Translations under genes and position numbers: made by a program
Notes under the pieces: model-generated
What the model was told of the DNA's origin: nothing
Database searches by the model: none
What the model saw: the letters and a program-made list of their open reading frames with translations, nothing else
Part shown: one piece after another, positions 47,588 to 58,458 of the stretch
Numbering within the stretch: the stretch's first letter is position 1
Layout: each line of letters opens with the position of its first letter
NCBI RefSeq assembly: GCF_036850765.1
Contig: NC_089494.1
Location: forward strand, 232,952,779-233,016,778
Length of the DNA stretch: 64,000 bases
Source: Saccopteryx bilineata
Lineage: Eukaryota > Chordata > Mammalia > Chiroptera > Emballonuridae
Reading direction: 5' to 3'

Positions 47588-48205
47588 GGCCATTTTACCC
47601 GGTCTCCTGGTCGGTGCGCAGTTAGTGGGCGAGAATTTCTTCCTAGGCCCCGAGAGTGGGTGCCTGTGTTGCCCCACGGAGAGGCAGGGTCAGAGGCCTT
47701 TCTGTGGGCCGAGGGCAGAGTCTCTGGGCAGCCCCAGCGCCCTGGGAAAGCCACGCACGGGAGGGAGTGAGAACTAATTCCAACGGTGGAGAATTTCCGT
47801 GCTGGAGGGTGTTTCACTCAGAGGGAAACGCGACTGGCCTCATATCGTGGTTTGCGCGCGCAGATAAGGAGTGAGCAATTCCTCTGAGTGCCTCGGCAGT
47901 GCGCGCCCATGTTATCGCACAGAGGGGCAGAGTCAGGGGCCTTTGTGTGGGCCAAAGCGGAATCTCGGGCTGCCCCAGCGCCTTGCAAAAGCCGCGCACG
48001 GGGACGGAGCGAGACTCAATTACAACGCTGCAACTTTTCCCCGCGGTTGGGGGTTTCACTCAGAGCGTGAGACTGCTGGCCGGATATCCTGGTCACAGAC
48101 AGTGAGTGAGAGTTTCTTCCAAGCGCCCCAGAAGTGGGTGCCCGCTTGTGTTACCGGACAGAGTGGAAGAGCCAAAGGTCTTTGAGTGGGCTGAAAGCCC
48201 GCCTG
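47588..48205 (+). promoter_or_regulatory. Tandem monomers of about 240 bp in the L1 5' UTR (probable promoter)
   Basis: Three diverged direct repeats can be aligned. The anchor GAGAATTTCTTCC at 47631 corresponds to GAGCAATTCCTCTG at 47873 and GAGAGTTTCTTCC at 48108 (spacing 242 and 235). Further shared anchors are 'GTGTTGCCCCACGGAGAGGC' / 'TGTTATCGCACAGAGGGGC' / 'GTGTTACCGGACAGAGTGG', and 'GGTGTTTCACTCAGAG' / 'GGGGTTTCACTCAGAG'. The third unit is partial. CpG is abundant. GGCCATTTT at 47588-47596 is a YY1-like site on the minus strand. The layout recalls mouse L1 promoter monomers, but I see no sequence reason to call them homologous. Confidence 0.75.
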
Positions 48206-48599
48206 ATTATGCTAGCAGCTCTGACTGACTGAGCCTTACCCAGAGCCCTGTGCTGAGTGGAAATAGAGTGGGGAGTTGCCAGCTCTTTGAGCCTCTTACT
48301 ATCCAGGCAGAGGCAGCAGCAACCCATAGCTGGATTATCAGGCTACTAATTGAGGAAGGAAAGACTAGGAGAAAGGCTCCAGGAACACGAACTCTCTCAC
48401 TGTCGGAGCCTATAAATGCTAATGAGCTTCGACTGCCAACGAGACTAAAGCACAATACATGACATTGCCATAGAGACTTATCAACTACAAACCTCTACCT
48501 AAGCATGCCAAAGGGGCAGAACCCGGGATACAGAGTCACCGACCAGGAAGAGGGAGAGAAAAGAAAAAGCAAGAAGATAACCTCTCAAAATCAAGAATA

Positions 48600-49560
48600 A
48601 TCTGCAGACTTTATAACCTATCCCATTTTATTATATTTGTTTGTTTGTTTCTCTTATCTTCATTCTTGATACTTTTTTTTCCTCCTCCAATTTGGCCGAT
48701 TAACTCTCTACCAGTCTTACTCTCTCCTCTCCTTGAACTACACTACCCATAAGTGTTACATCTCCCATTATCTTTTCTCTTCTCTTCCTTTCTCTCTATG
48801 AGGGTTGCACTCCAAAACCCTTAACTCTCTCTCTCTCTCTCCTTTCTTTTTTCTTCTTTTAGTGGTTCCCTCTTTTTTTCTCTCTCTCTCTTTCTTTTCT
48901 CCCTCTATATTAGTTTCTTCCTTTCTCCTTTACATCTCCTCTCATTCAAACCTCAATAACAAACAAATTATCTTATCTGGGACTCAAACCTATGTTTGTG
49001 GCATTTGGGGGGGTTTTTACTTCACCTTTTTAACTCACTAGCAGTGCTCCCATCCCTGGCTCTCCATATTATCTAGTTCTTGTTCCACTAAATACAATAG
49101 TAAGTTTTTAATTTGTCCCCCCATTTTTCTATTTTCCTCTTATTCCTCTCATAACTCTTAGACAACCAACACCTAAAAGCAAATCATTTTATTCTTGACC
49201 CAAATTTTTTCCGTATTTGCTTTTTGTGCGTCCATACGCTCTTTTTTTTTTCTTTTTTCTTTTTTTTTTCCATTTTTTTTTTTTGCCCCTTCATTACATT
49301 TCCCCAATTCAGGCCCTCCATCATAGGCACTGTTTGTTATAATTCACAGTCCACCACAAGATTTTCTCAAGAAAGAGGGGAGAGGAGAGGAGAGGAAAAA
49401 AGGAGGGGGGGAATAATTTCCTTTTTTTTAATTTTTATTTTATTTTATTTTTCTTTATTTCATTATTAATTTTTTTAAAAAAAAACAACTCTTTTCGATT
49501 TTTTATTTTTTAATTTTTTTTAACTTTTTATTCTTTATTAAATCTCATTAATACTATCAA
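48600..49560 (+). other. Pyrimidine-rich segment of the L1 5' region
   Basis: Nearly 1 kb on the plus strand is dominated by T and C (repeated TTTCTCTCTCTC, CTTTTTTTTTC and similar runs), with one purine island at 49376-49410 (GAGGGGAGAGGAGAGG). It lies between the GC-rich monomers and the ORF1 start. It contrasts with the A-rich ORF1 and ORF2 that follow. Confidence 0.85.
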
Positions 49561-49575
49561 CAAAACAACCCTCAG

Positions 49576-50594
49576 ATGCCATTAAGGAAGAGAAAATCGA
49601 ATATCCTGGATACAAAAGAAAGAGAGGTAACACAGCTAGATGAGGAAAAATCTATGAAGAAAAAATTTAATATATTGGAAACCTTGGAGCTAAATGACAG
49701 AGAATTCAAGATAGAAATCCTAAAAATCCTCCGAGATATACAAGAAAACACAGAAAGGCAATTTAGGAAGCTCAGAAAACAACTCAATGAACACAAAGAA
49801 TATATGTCCAAGGAAATTGAAACTATAAAAACAAATCAAACAGAAATGAAAAACTCAATTCACGGGCTGAAAAAGGAAGTAACAAGCTTAGCTAATAGAA
49901 CAGGTCAGATAGAAGAGAGGATTAGTGAAATAGAAGACAAGCAACTTGAGGCACAACAGAGAGAAGAGGAAAGAGACTCAAAAATTAAAAAAAATGAGAT
50001 AGCCCTACAAGAATTATCTGACTACATCAAAAAGAATAACATAAGAATAATAGGTATATCAGAGGGAGAAGAGAGAGAAAATGGAATGGAGAAATACTTA
50101 AACAAATAATAGATGAGAACTTCCCAAGTCTGTGGAAAGAACTAAAGCCTCAAGTTCAAGAAGCAAACAGAACTCCAAGTTTTCTTAACCCCAACAAACC
50201 TACTCCAAGGCATATCATAATGAAATTGACACAAACCAACAGCAAAGAAAAAATTCTCAAGGCAGCCAGGGAAAAGAAGAACACAACATATAAAGGAAGG
50301 CCCATTAGATTATCATCAGATTTCTCAGCAGAAACTCTACAAGCTAGAAGAGAGTGGACCCCAATATTTAAAGTCCTGAAAGAGAGAAACTTCCAGCCAC
50401 GAATACTATACCCATCAAAGCTATCCTTTAAATATGAAGGAGAAATAAAAACATTCACAGATACAGAAAAGATGAGGGAATTTATCATCAGAAAACCCCC
50501 ACTCCAGGAATTACTAAAGGGGGTTCTCCAATCAGATACAAAGAACAAAGAAAAAACAGAGCCACAAGTAAAAGCTCCAAGAAGAACACAATAA
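49576..50594 (+). pseudogene. L1 ORF1 (RNA-binding chaperone), frameshifted
   Basis: The family's protein is a trimeric RNA-binding nucleic-acid chaperone that coats L1 RNA in the cytoplasmic RNP. Here the ATG at 49576 opens 177 codons. A basic start (MPLRKRK) leads into a long charged coiled coil (about residues 40-140, with heptad text such as QIEERISEIEDKQLEAQQRE), then the start of the RNA-recognition domain (IRIIGISEGEEREN). The frame ends at TAA 50107-50109 because one base has been lost in the A-rich run at about 50103-50107. The next frame continues with recognisable C-terminal-domain text (LSSDFSAETLQARREW, RNFQPRILYPSKLSF) to a stop at 50592-50594. Without the lesion the length would be about 339 residues, normal for mammalian ORF1. 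Translation of this copy would stop before most of the RNA-binding part. Confidence 0.93.
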
Positions 50595-50897
50595 AACCAA
50601 ATTTAAACTGTGACAACAACAAAAAGAAAGAGGGGGAGAAGATGGAGATTAACAGTAGCAAAGGACGATGGAGTGCAAAAGTACTCACAAAATAGTTCGC
50701 TACAATGAACAGGGTAGGGACCCTTTTCATTACTCAAAGGTAACCACCATTGAAAAAACCACCACAGAAGCACATGAGATAAAAAAGATAGCAACAGAGG
50801 AAAGAGGTATGGAATACAACCAAGTAAAAACAAAAGATAGAAAAACAAAAGAGAAGGATCAAACAAGACACAAAACTAACAGAAAGCAAGATATAAA
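50595..50897 (+). other. Long L1 inter-ORF spacer (303 bp)
   Basis: The spacer is several times longer than in human (about 63 bp) and mouse (about 40 bp) L1, by recall. It is purine-rich and contains the small frame listed separately. Confidence 0.7.
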
Positions 50898-50907
50898 ATG
50901 GCAATAG
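50668..50907 (+). other. Small open frame in the L1 spacer, overlapping the ORF2 start
   Basis: Seventy-nine codons start at ATG 50668 and stop at TAG 50905-50907. The ORF2 ATG (50898) lies inside its last codons (ATGGCAATAG), in a different frame. The predicted product is very basic and hydrophilic (for example TKDRKTKEKDQTRHKTNRKQ) and matches nothing I know. The overlapping stop/start is an arrangement that can permit termination-reinitiation. Whether it is translated is unknown, and purine-rich DNA gives such frames by chance. Confidence 0.3.
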
Positions 50908-53900
50908 GGAACTCACAAGTATCAATAATTACACTAAATGTAAACAGATTAAACTCACCAATAAAAAAGCACAGAGTAGCAGAATGGATTAAAAAAGAAA
51001 ATCCAACTATATGCTGCCTACAAGAAACACATCTAAGCAACAAGGATAAAAACAAATTCAAAGTGAAAGGCTGGAAAACATTACTCCAAGCAAACAACAC
51101 CCAAAAAAAAAGCATGCGTAGCAATACTCATATCTAATAATGCTGACTACAAGACAGAAAAAGTACTCAGAGACAAAAATGGTCATTTCATAATGATTAA
51201 GGGGAAGTTGAATCAAGAAGACATAACAATCCTTAATATATGTGCACCAAACCAAGGAGCACCAAAATACATAAGACAGCTACTTATTGACCTTAAAACA
51301 AAAACTAACAAAAATACAATCATACTTGGAGACCTCAATACACCGCTGACGGCTCTAGATCAGTCATCCAAACAGAGAATCAACAAAGACATAGTGGCCT
51401 TAAACAAAACAATAGAGCACCTGGATATGATAGATATCTACAGGACATTTCATCCCAAAGTGACTGAGTATACATTTTTCTCCAGTGTACATGGATCATT
51501 CTCAAGAATTGACCATATGTTGGGCCACAAAAACAACATCAGCAAATTCAGAAAAATTGAAGTTGTACCAAGCATATTTTCTGATCACAAAGCCTTGAAA
51601 CTAGAATTCAACTGCAAAAAAGAGGAAAAAAATCCCACAAAAATGTGGAAACTAAACAACATACTTTTAAAAAATGAATGGGTCAAAGAAGAAATAAGTG
51701 CAGAGATCAAAAGATATATACAGACTAATGAAAATGACAATACGACATATCAGAATCTATGGGATGCAGCAAAAGCAGTGATAAGAGGGAAGTTCATATC
51801 GCTTCAGGCATATATGAACAAACAAGAGAGAGCCCAAGTGAACCACTTAACTTCCCACCTTAAGGAACTAGAAAAAGAAGAACAAAGACAACCCAAAACC
51901 AGCCGAAGAAAGGAGATAATAAAAATCAGAGCAGAAATAAATGAATTAGAGAACAGAAAAACTATAGAAAAAATTAATAGAACAAGGAGCTGGTTCTTTG
52001 AAAAGATCAACAAAATTGACAAACCCTTGGCAAGACTTACCAAGGAAAAAAGAGAAAGAACTCATATAAACAAAATCCAAAATGAAAGAGGAGAAATCAC
52101 CACGGACACCGTAGATATACAAAGAATTATTGTAGAATACTATGAAAAACTTTATGCCACTAAATTCAACAACCTAGAAGAAATGGATAAATTCCTAGAA
52201 CAATACAACCTTCCTAGACTGAGTCAAGAAGAAGCAGAAAGCCTAAACAGACCTATCAGTAGAGAAGAAATAGAAAAAACCATTAAAAACCTCCCCAAAA
52301 ATAAAAGTCCAGGCCCTGACGGCTATACCAGCGAATTTTATCAAACATTCAAAGAAGACTTGGTTCCTATTCTACTCAAAGTCTTCCAAAAAATTGAAGA
52401 AGCAAAACTTACAAACACATTTTATGAGGCCAACATAACCCTCATACCAAAACCAGGCAAGGATGGCACAAAAAAAGAAAACTACAGACCAATATCTCTA
52501 ATGAATACAGATGCTAAAATACTAAACAAAATACTAGCAAATCGAATACAACAACATATTAAAAAAATAATACATCATGATCAAGTGGGATTCATCCCAG
52601 AATCTCAGGGATGGTTCAACATACGTAAAACGGTTAATGTAATACACCATATCAACAAAACAAAGAACAAAAACCACATGATCTTATCAATAGACGCAGA
52701 AAAGGCTTTCGATAAAATACAACACAATTTTATGTTTAAGACTCTCAACAAAATGGGTATAGAAGAAAAATATCTCAACATGATAAAGGCCATATATGAT
52801 AAACCATCAGCTAACATCATATTAAATGGCACTAAACTGAAGGCTTTCCCCCTTAAATCAGGAACAAGACAGGGTTGTCCACTCTCTCCACTCTTATTTA
52901 ATGTGGTACTAGAGGTTCTAGCCAGAGCAATCAGACAAGACAAAGAAATAAAAGGCATCCATATCGGAAAAGAAGAAGTAAAGGTATCACTTTTTGCAGA
53001 TGATATGATCCTATACATCGAAAACCCCAAAGAATCCACAAAAAGACTACTAGAAACAATAAGCCAATACAGTAAGGTCGCAGGATACAAAATTAACATA
53101 CAGAAGTCAATAGCCTTTCTATATGCCAACAATGAAACAACTGAGAAGGAACTCAAAAGAATAATCCCCTTCACGATTGCAACAAAAAAAATAAAATACT
53201 TAGGAATAAACATAACAAAGAATGTAAAGGACTTATATAATGAAAACTATAAACCATTGTTAAGGGAAATCGAAAAAGATATAATGAGATGGAAGAATAT
53301 ACCTTGTTCTTGGCTAGGAAGAATAAATATAATCAAGATGGCTATATTACCCAAAGCAATATACAAATTTAATGCAATTCCCATCAAACTTCCAATGACA
53401 TTTTTTAAAGAAATAGGGCAAAAAATCATCAGATTTATATGGAACTATAAAAGACCCCGAATAGCCAAAGCAATCCTAAAGAAAAAGAATGAAGCTGGGG
53501 GCATAACAATACCTGACTTCAAACTCGATTATAGGGCCACGACAATCAAAACAGCATGGTATTGGCAGAAAAATAGACACTCAGACCAATGGAACAGAAT
53601 AGAAAGTCCAGAAATAAAACCACATATATATAGTCAAATAATTTTTGATAAAGGGGCCAACAACACAAAATGGAGAAAAGAAAGCCTCTTCAATAAATGG
53701 TGCTGGGAAAACTGGAAAGCCACATGCAAAAGAATGAAACTGGACTACACTCTCTCCCCCTGTACAAAAATTAACACAAAATGGATCAAAGATCTAAACA
53801 TAAGACCTGAAACAATTAAGTACATAGAAGAAGACATAGGTACTCAACTCATGGACCTGGGTTTTAAAGAGCATTTTATGAATTTGACTCCAATGGCAAG

Positions 53901-54723
53901 AGAAGTGAAGGCAAAAATTAATGAATGGGACTACATCAGACTAAGAAGTTTTTGCTCAGCAAGAGAAACTGATAACAAAATAAACAGAAAGCCAACTAAA
54001 TGGGAAATGATATTTTCAAACAACAGCTCAGATAAGGGCCTAATATCCAAAATATACAAAGAACTCATAAAACTCAACAACAAACAAACAAACAATCCAA
54101 TAAAAAAATGGGAAGAGGATATGAATAGACATTTCTCCCAGGAAGAAATACAAATGGCCAACAGATATATGAAAAGATGCTCATCTTCTTTAGCTATTAG
54201 AGAAATGCAAATCAAAACGGCAATGAGATACCACCTCACACCTGTTTGATTAGCTGTTATTAGCAAATCAGGTAATAGCAAATGTTGGAGAGGCTGTGGA
54301 GAAAAAGGAACCCTCATCCACTGTTGGTGGGAATGTAAAGTAGTACAACCATTATGGAAGAAAGTATGGTGGTTCCTCAAAAAACTGAAAATAGTACTAC
54401 CTTATGACCCAGCAATCCCTCTACTGGGTATATATCCCAAAAACTCAGAAACATTGATACGTAAAGACACATGCAGCCCCATGTTTATTGCAGCATTGTT
54501 CACAGTGGCCAGGACATGGAAACAACCAAAAAGCCCATCAATAGATGACTGGATAAAGAAGATGTGGCACATATACACTATGGAATACTACTCAGCCATA
54601 AGAAATGATGACATCGGAACATTTACAGCAAAATGGTGGGATCTTGATAACATGATACGAAGCAAAATAAGTAAATCAGAAAAAAACAGGAACTGTATTA
54701 TTCCATACGTAGGTGGGACATAA
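50898..54723 (+). pseudogene. L1 ORF2 (endonuclease and reverse transcriptase), broken
   Basis: In active copies this protein nicks target DNA and reverse-transcribes L1 RNA. The first 79 codons (50898-51137) hold endonuclease residues N14 (TLNVNRL) and E43 (CLQETHL). An extra A in the A9 run at 51103-51111 shifts the frame. The main frame is then open from about 51112 to TGA 54247-54249 (1,018 codons from ATG 51193). It shows GDLNTPL (D145, N147), RIDHMLGH (D205), SDHKAL (S228-H230), and the RT motifs [17 protein letters not shown] and FADDMIL (52993-53013). Where consensus endonucleases have tyrosine in NIYAPN (residue 115), this copy has cysteine. The TGA sits where an arginine codon is usual, compatible with CpG decay. 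The same frame continues to TAA 54721-54723 with the Cys-rich region ([18 protein letters not shown]). Overall length, about 1,274 residues, is normal. Confidence 0.95.
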
Positions 54724-54992
54724 TAGTGAAACTAAGAGACATTGATAAGAGTGTGGTGGTTACGGGGGAGGGAGGCATGGGAGAGGGATAGGGGGTGGGA
54801 AGGGGCACAAAGAAAACAAGATAGAAGGTGACAGAGGACAATCTGACTTTGGGTGGTGGGTATGCAACATAATTGAACGACAAGATAACCTGGACTTGTT
54901 ATCTTTGAATATATGTATCCTGATTTATTGATGTCACCCCATTAAAAAAATAAAATTAAAAAAATAAAATAAAATAAAATAAAATAGAAAAG
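54724..54992 (+). other. L1 3' UTR with G-rich tract and (AAAAT)n tail
   Basis: The tract at 54764-54805 (GGGGGAGGGAGG, then GGGAGAGGGATAGGGGGTGGG, then GGGG) has enough G-runs for a G-quadruplex, a known trait of L1 3' UTRs. The tail from about 54942 is A-rich and ends in about six AAAAT units. Confidence 0.85.
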
Positions 54993-55003
54993 AGTAATAA
55001 AAT
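54993..55003 (+). repeat. Target-site duplication of the young L1, right copy
   Basis: AGTAATAAAAT matches 47156-47166 exactly. Confidence 0.65.
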
Positions 55004-55600
55004 TCTTTGTTTCTGGCTAGGAAACCCATGTCTTCTTCCACTACCCATGAAAATGTGGAAGGCTAACTTATTAGCTGTCAGATAAGATAAAGTCTCAGAC
55101 TCCACATTTCTTGATAAACTTCCAAATTTAAAATTAATGTTTTGGCATATATAATCTCATCTGACTTTAGAGAGTGCTCTGTATTGGTAATATCTCTTAA
55201 TATTGCCAAGTGGGCACTAGAGAGATATTGATTCAGATGTTTCCTAATTTTAGTATAGTTGATTCTCTTCAAAGACCATGATTTCTTTTCTGAAATATGA
55301 CTAGACATCCAAAGTAAGAACTCAGATGAAAATTTTTTTCTGATCTTGTTTTCCAGCAAGAGACTTAGACTTCAGAGGAATTGTCTATTCACTTTATAGT
55401 TTTGTGGGATCCAGCATTCAGAGAAAAATAATGGCAAAAAATAAAGGTACTTTGACCATCTTTATTGAGTCAACTGCAAAAGGACTGTCACACAAGCAAT
55501 GCCACTTCTCTTCCTCCTGACCCTGGTTTAGTTCACAGGCTAGCTGTGCATGGTATGTTTTAAAATGTTCATTGGCCTGTCAAAGCACACATGCATTGTT
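55004..55600. other. Unassigned non-genic stretch
   Basis: A 93-codon minus-strand frame (55078-55359) has no recognisable domain. No repeats were assigned. Confidence 0.45.
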
Positions 55601-55609
55601 AAAATATAA

Positions 55610-56690
55610 AAGATCGCTAATTATCAGAGAAATGCAAATTAAAACCACAATGAGCTATCACCCCATACCTGTCTGAACAGCTATCACCAGTAAATTAACA
55701 AACAAGTACTGGTGAGGGTGTGGAGAAAAGGGAACCCTGGTGTGCTCTCGGTCGTAATGCAGAGTGGTGCAACCACTGTAGAAAACAGTATGGAGTTTTC
55801 TCAAAATATTTAAAAAGGAACTGCCTCATGACCCAGCAATTCCACTTCCAGAAATATATCCAAAATCCTAATTTGAAAAAAATATATGCACCCCTATGTT
55901 TACTGCAGCGTTATTTACAATAGCCAAGATTTAGAAGCAGACCAAGAGCCCATCAGTAGATGAGTGGATAAAAAGCTGTGGTAAATTTATATAAATACTA
56001 CTCAGCCATAAAAAAGGAAAACTTACCTTTTGCAACAATATGATGGACCTGGAGAGTACTATGTTGAGTGAAATAAGCCAGTCAGAGAAAGGCAAATACC
56101 ATTTGATTTCACTTATATATGTGTAATTTAATAAACAAAATAAACTAACAAAAAGAATGAAAACAGACTCATAGAAAATAGACTGACAGCTGTCAGAGAG
56201 AAACGGGTTGAGATGCTGTGTGGAAAAGGTAAAGGGATCATGCAAAGAAAAAAGCAGCTCATAAATGCAGACAACAGTATGACGATTATCAGAGTGAAGG
56301 AGGAATGGGGAAAGTGGAAGAGGATAAATGGGAGATAAATGGTGATGGAAGGAGACTTGACCTGGGTGGTGAACACACGATACAACATACGGATGATGTA
56401 TTACAGACTTGCACACTTGAAATGTATATAATTTTATTAACCAATGCCACTCCAGTAAATTCAATAAATTTTTTTTAAAGTATAAAGAGGTGAAGGGAGA
56501 AATTGAGAAACGGTCAAAGGATCTAAAGTACAGCATAAGGAATATAGTCAATAATATTGTAATAACTATGTATGGGGCCAAGTAGGTACTAGAATTATCA
56601 GGGGGGTCACTTCATAAACCATATAATTAATTGTTTAACCACTGTGCTCTACACCTGAAACAAATATTAAATAAATAAATATGCTTAATA
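55610..56690 (+). mobile_element. Ancient L1 fragment: ORF2 end and two stretches of 3' UTR
   Basis: 'ATCAGAGAAATGCAAATTAAA', 'GACCCAGCAATTCCACTTCC', 'TTTACAATAGCCAAGATTTAG', 'ACTACTCAGCCATAAAAAAGG' and 'GTGAAATAAGCCAGTCAGAG' define the ORF2 end. It runs to a first A-rich end at about 56478. A second 3' UTR-type segment follows ('GTACAGCATAAGGAATATAG', 'TCAATAATATTGTAATAACT', 'CACTGTGCTCTACACCTGAAA') to about 56690. The 216-codon minus-strand frame (55931-56581) is antisense to this L1 and not a gene. Confidence 0.85.
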
Positions 56691-57765
56691 AATAAAAAGT
56701 GTTAAGATTAAAAAGAAATCAGTTTGATGATTCTTAACTTTTATTTTCCATGTTTCTGGGGAGAGTTCAACTGAAGCTGGGGATATGAACATCAGGATCA
56801 GAGATAAATATTGTGGGTTCCCTATCAAGGGCTTTCACAAATCCTTGAAATGATTCTCCTTGAGCCATAAACATCTCACCTACATTCCTGCTATAGCATC
56901 CTAATTTATCTTTCTGATTCTGCCATTGCCTTCTAGCAATCTAGTCTACAGATTGCCACTAGAATAATTTTAAACATAAATTATACCGTGAACCATTCTA
57001 TAACCAAAATGATTATTTGGGATACATATTCTGTAACTCTTAAGTGGCTTTTAATCAATAACCCCATACTGTAAGTTAAATCCATTCAGTTACTTTGGCA
57101 TATATTTGGAGCACATACAAAAAAGGAATATTGCTCAAGGTTAAATATTCTATGATTATTTCACTGAGGTTTTTATTTATAGCTGAGGTGAGCATTTTTT
57201 TACTCCTGCATCTAAAGCATTCCAAGGTGAAATTATTGTGCCTCTGCTCTCTGGTTAAAATGAGTGAACCTCAATGGCTCATTCATCTCGTTGTTAGGCC
57301 CAAATCCAATTAGTATTTAACTAGAATGTTGTTATTTCCCACAGGAAACCCCTGCCCATCTCTATGTGAGATAAAGGGTTTCTACTAAGACATATGTCTT
57401 TATCAAGCTTCTCAGTTTGAAATCTTTTACTTTCTTCAAAACACAAGTTTTGCTCTTAATCAACTAGAAAAGCTATAGTTTAAGTACTTGTCAAAGAATA
57501 TAACCACAAAATCCCTGCTGATCAATAGCTATCACAAACTAAGTTGAACAAAACTATATTTCTGGATGGTTGTGTGAAAACATGTGGTCTATTCATTTAT
57601 CTACTTTAAAGTATCTCCCTAGATGAGACTGATTGTCACAGAACTCTGAAGCTTTTGGCTTGCTCAAAACCTTATTGTGAGAGAAATGCAATTTGACATT
57701 AGGCTATTATTTAATTTTGATACAATTTTTAAAAATAATAAGCTATACAGTATTTCAGTAATAGC
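56691..57765. other. Unassigned stretch with a possible ancient repeat
   Basis: The text at about 56880-57090 ('TTTCTGATTCTGCCATTGCC', 'ACTAGAATAATTTTAAACATA', 'CTCTTAAGTGGCTTTTAATC') has the feel of a widespread mammalian repeat, but I cannot name it. No gene. Confidence 0.35.
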
Positions 57766-57769
57766 TTAT

Positions 57770-57990
57770 TATTATGTGTTGACTATGTGCTAGACACTAT
57801 TCAAAAAATCATACACATAAGATCTAACTTAAACTTCACAAAGAATTGAGTTAGACACTATTGTTTCCCCTATATTAATAATAAAGAAGCTATGCCACAA
57901 AAAGATTGAGTAGGTGTGGTCACTCCACTTGTAAATGATGGTATGAAAACTTAAACCCAGTTTTCAGAGCCCATTTTCTTAATCATTACA
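57770..57990 (-). mobile_element. MIR SINE, minus orientation
   Basis: 'GTGTTGACTATGTGCTAGACAC', 'TAAACTTCACAAAGAATTGAG', 'CTTAAACCCAGTTTTCAGAGCC' and 'CATTTTCTTAATCATTACA' follow reverse-complement MIR order. Confidence 0.65.
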
Positions 57991-58302
57991 GAAACTTCTG
58001 CAGTTACTCTTACATTATAGTTAATTATATTTTTATTATATTTATATAGTGTCTTTTCATGACATGAAAAGAATAGCTCCTTCACCTCAATAAAAAGAAA
58101 TGCTAATCTCCCTTGGAGACACAAATTTTTTTAAATTGTAAAATATATTTTTCTTAGCACAGGGGAATGTTAGAGTCAAATGACAGTTGATGGACATTTA
58201 ACCAAGAACAATGTCTGTCTCTAAGAAGAGTAATAAGATTCCTAGATGAGATTCTACAACAAATCACCATACAGGAAGAAAAAAATTGCACAAAGATACT
58301 GT

Positions 58303-58458
58303 CAGAGGTGGATTTAATGGCGGGTGCACCAGACACATGCCTTGGGCCCCAACTTCAGAAGGGTCCCACAAAACCTCAACTTTACACTTTTTTCTAATGT
58401 AAAAAGCCCAACATTTTCTTCTGCACCCAGGGCCTTAACCAACCTTAATCTGCCTCTG
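58303..58458. mobile_element. Small hAT-type MITE, 156 bp
   Basis: The left end CAGAGGTGGATTTAATGGC and right end CCTTAATCTGCCTCTG are imperfect inverted repeats. The flanking 8-mers GATACTGT (58295-58302) and GGTATTGT (58459-58466) match at six of eight positions, the length expected for hAT. No coding capacity. Confidence 0.75.

Larger units (their letters stand above)
47167..54992 (+). mobile_element. Nearly full-length LINE-1 retrotransposon, inactive
   Basis: Order of parts: long 5' region (to 49575) with tandem monomers and a pyrimidine-rich half, ORF1 (49576-50594), spacer (50595-50897), ORF2 (50898-54723), G-rich 3' UTR and an (AAAAT)n tail. It is not 5'-truncated and carries a short target duplication, so it entered by ordinary target-primed reverse transcription. 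Only three coding lesions are visible: one lost base in ORF1, one gained A in ORF2 and one TGA in ORF2. With retained CpG in the promoter region this points to a fairly recent, now dead copy. At about 7.8 kb it is longer than the roughly 6-kb human L1, mostly because of the 5' region. All other L1 pieces in the window are far more diverged. Confidence 0.95.

Noticed and set aside
52605..53213. 202-codon minus-strand frame
   Set aside because: Shadow of the L1 ORF2 reverse-transcriptase region on the opposite strand.
55931..56581. 216-codon minus-strand frame
   Set aside because: Antisense to an ancient L1 3' end. Composition is low in complexity and there is no domain.
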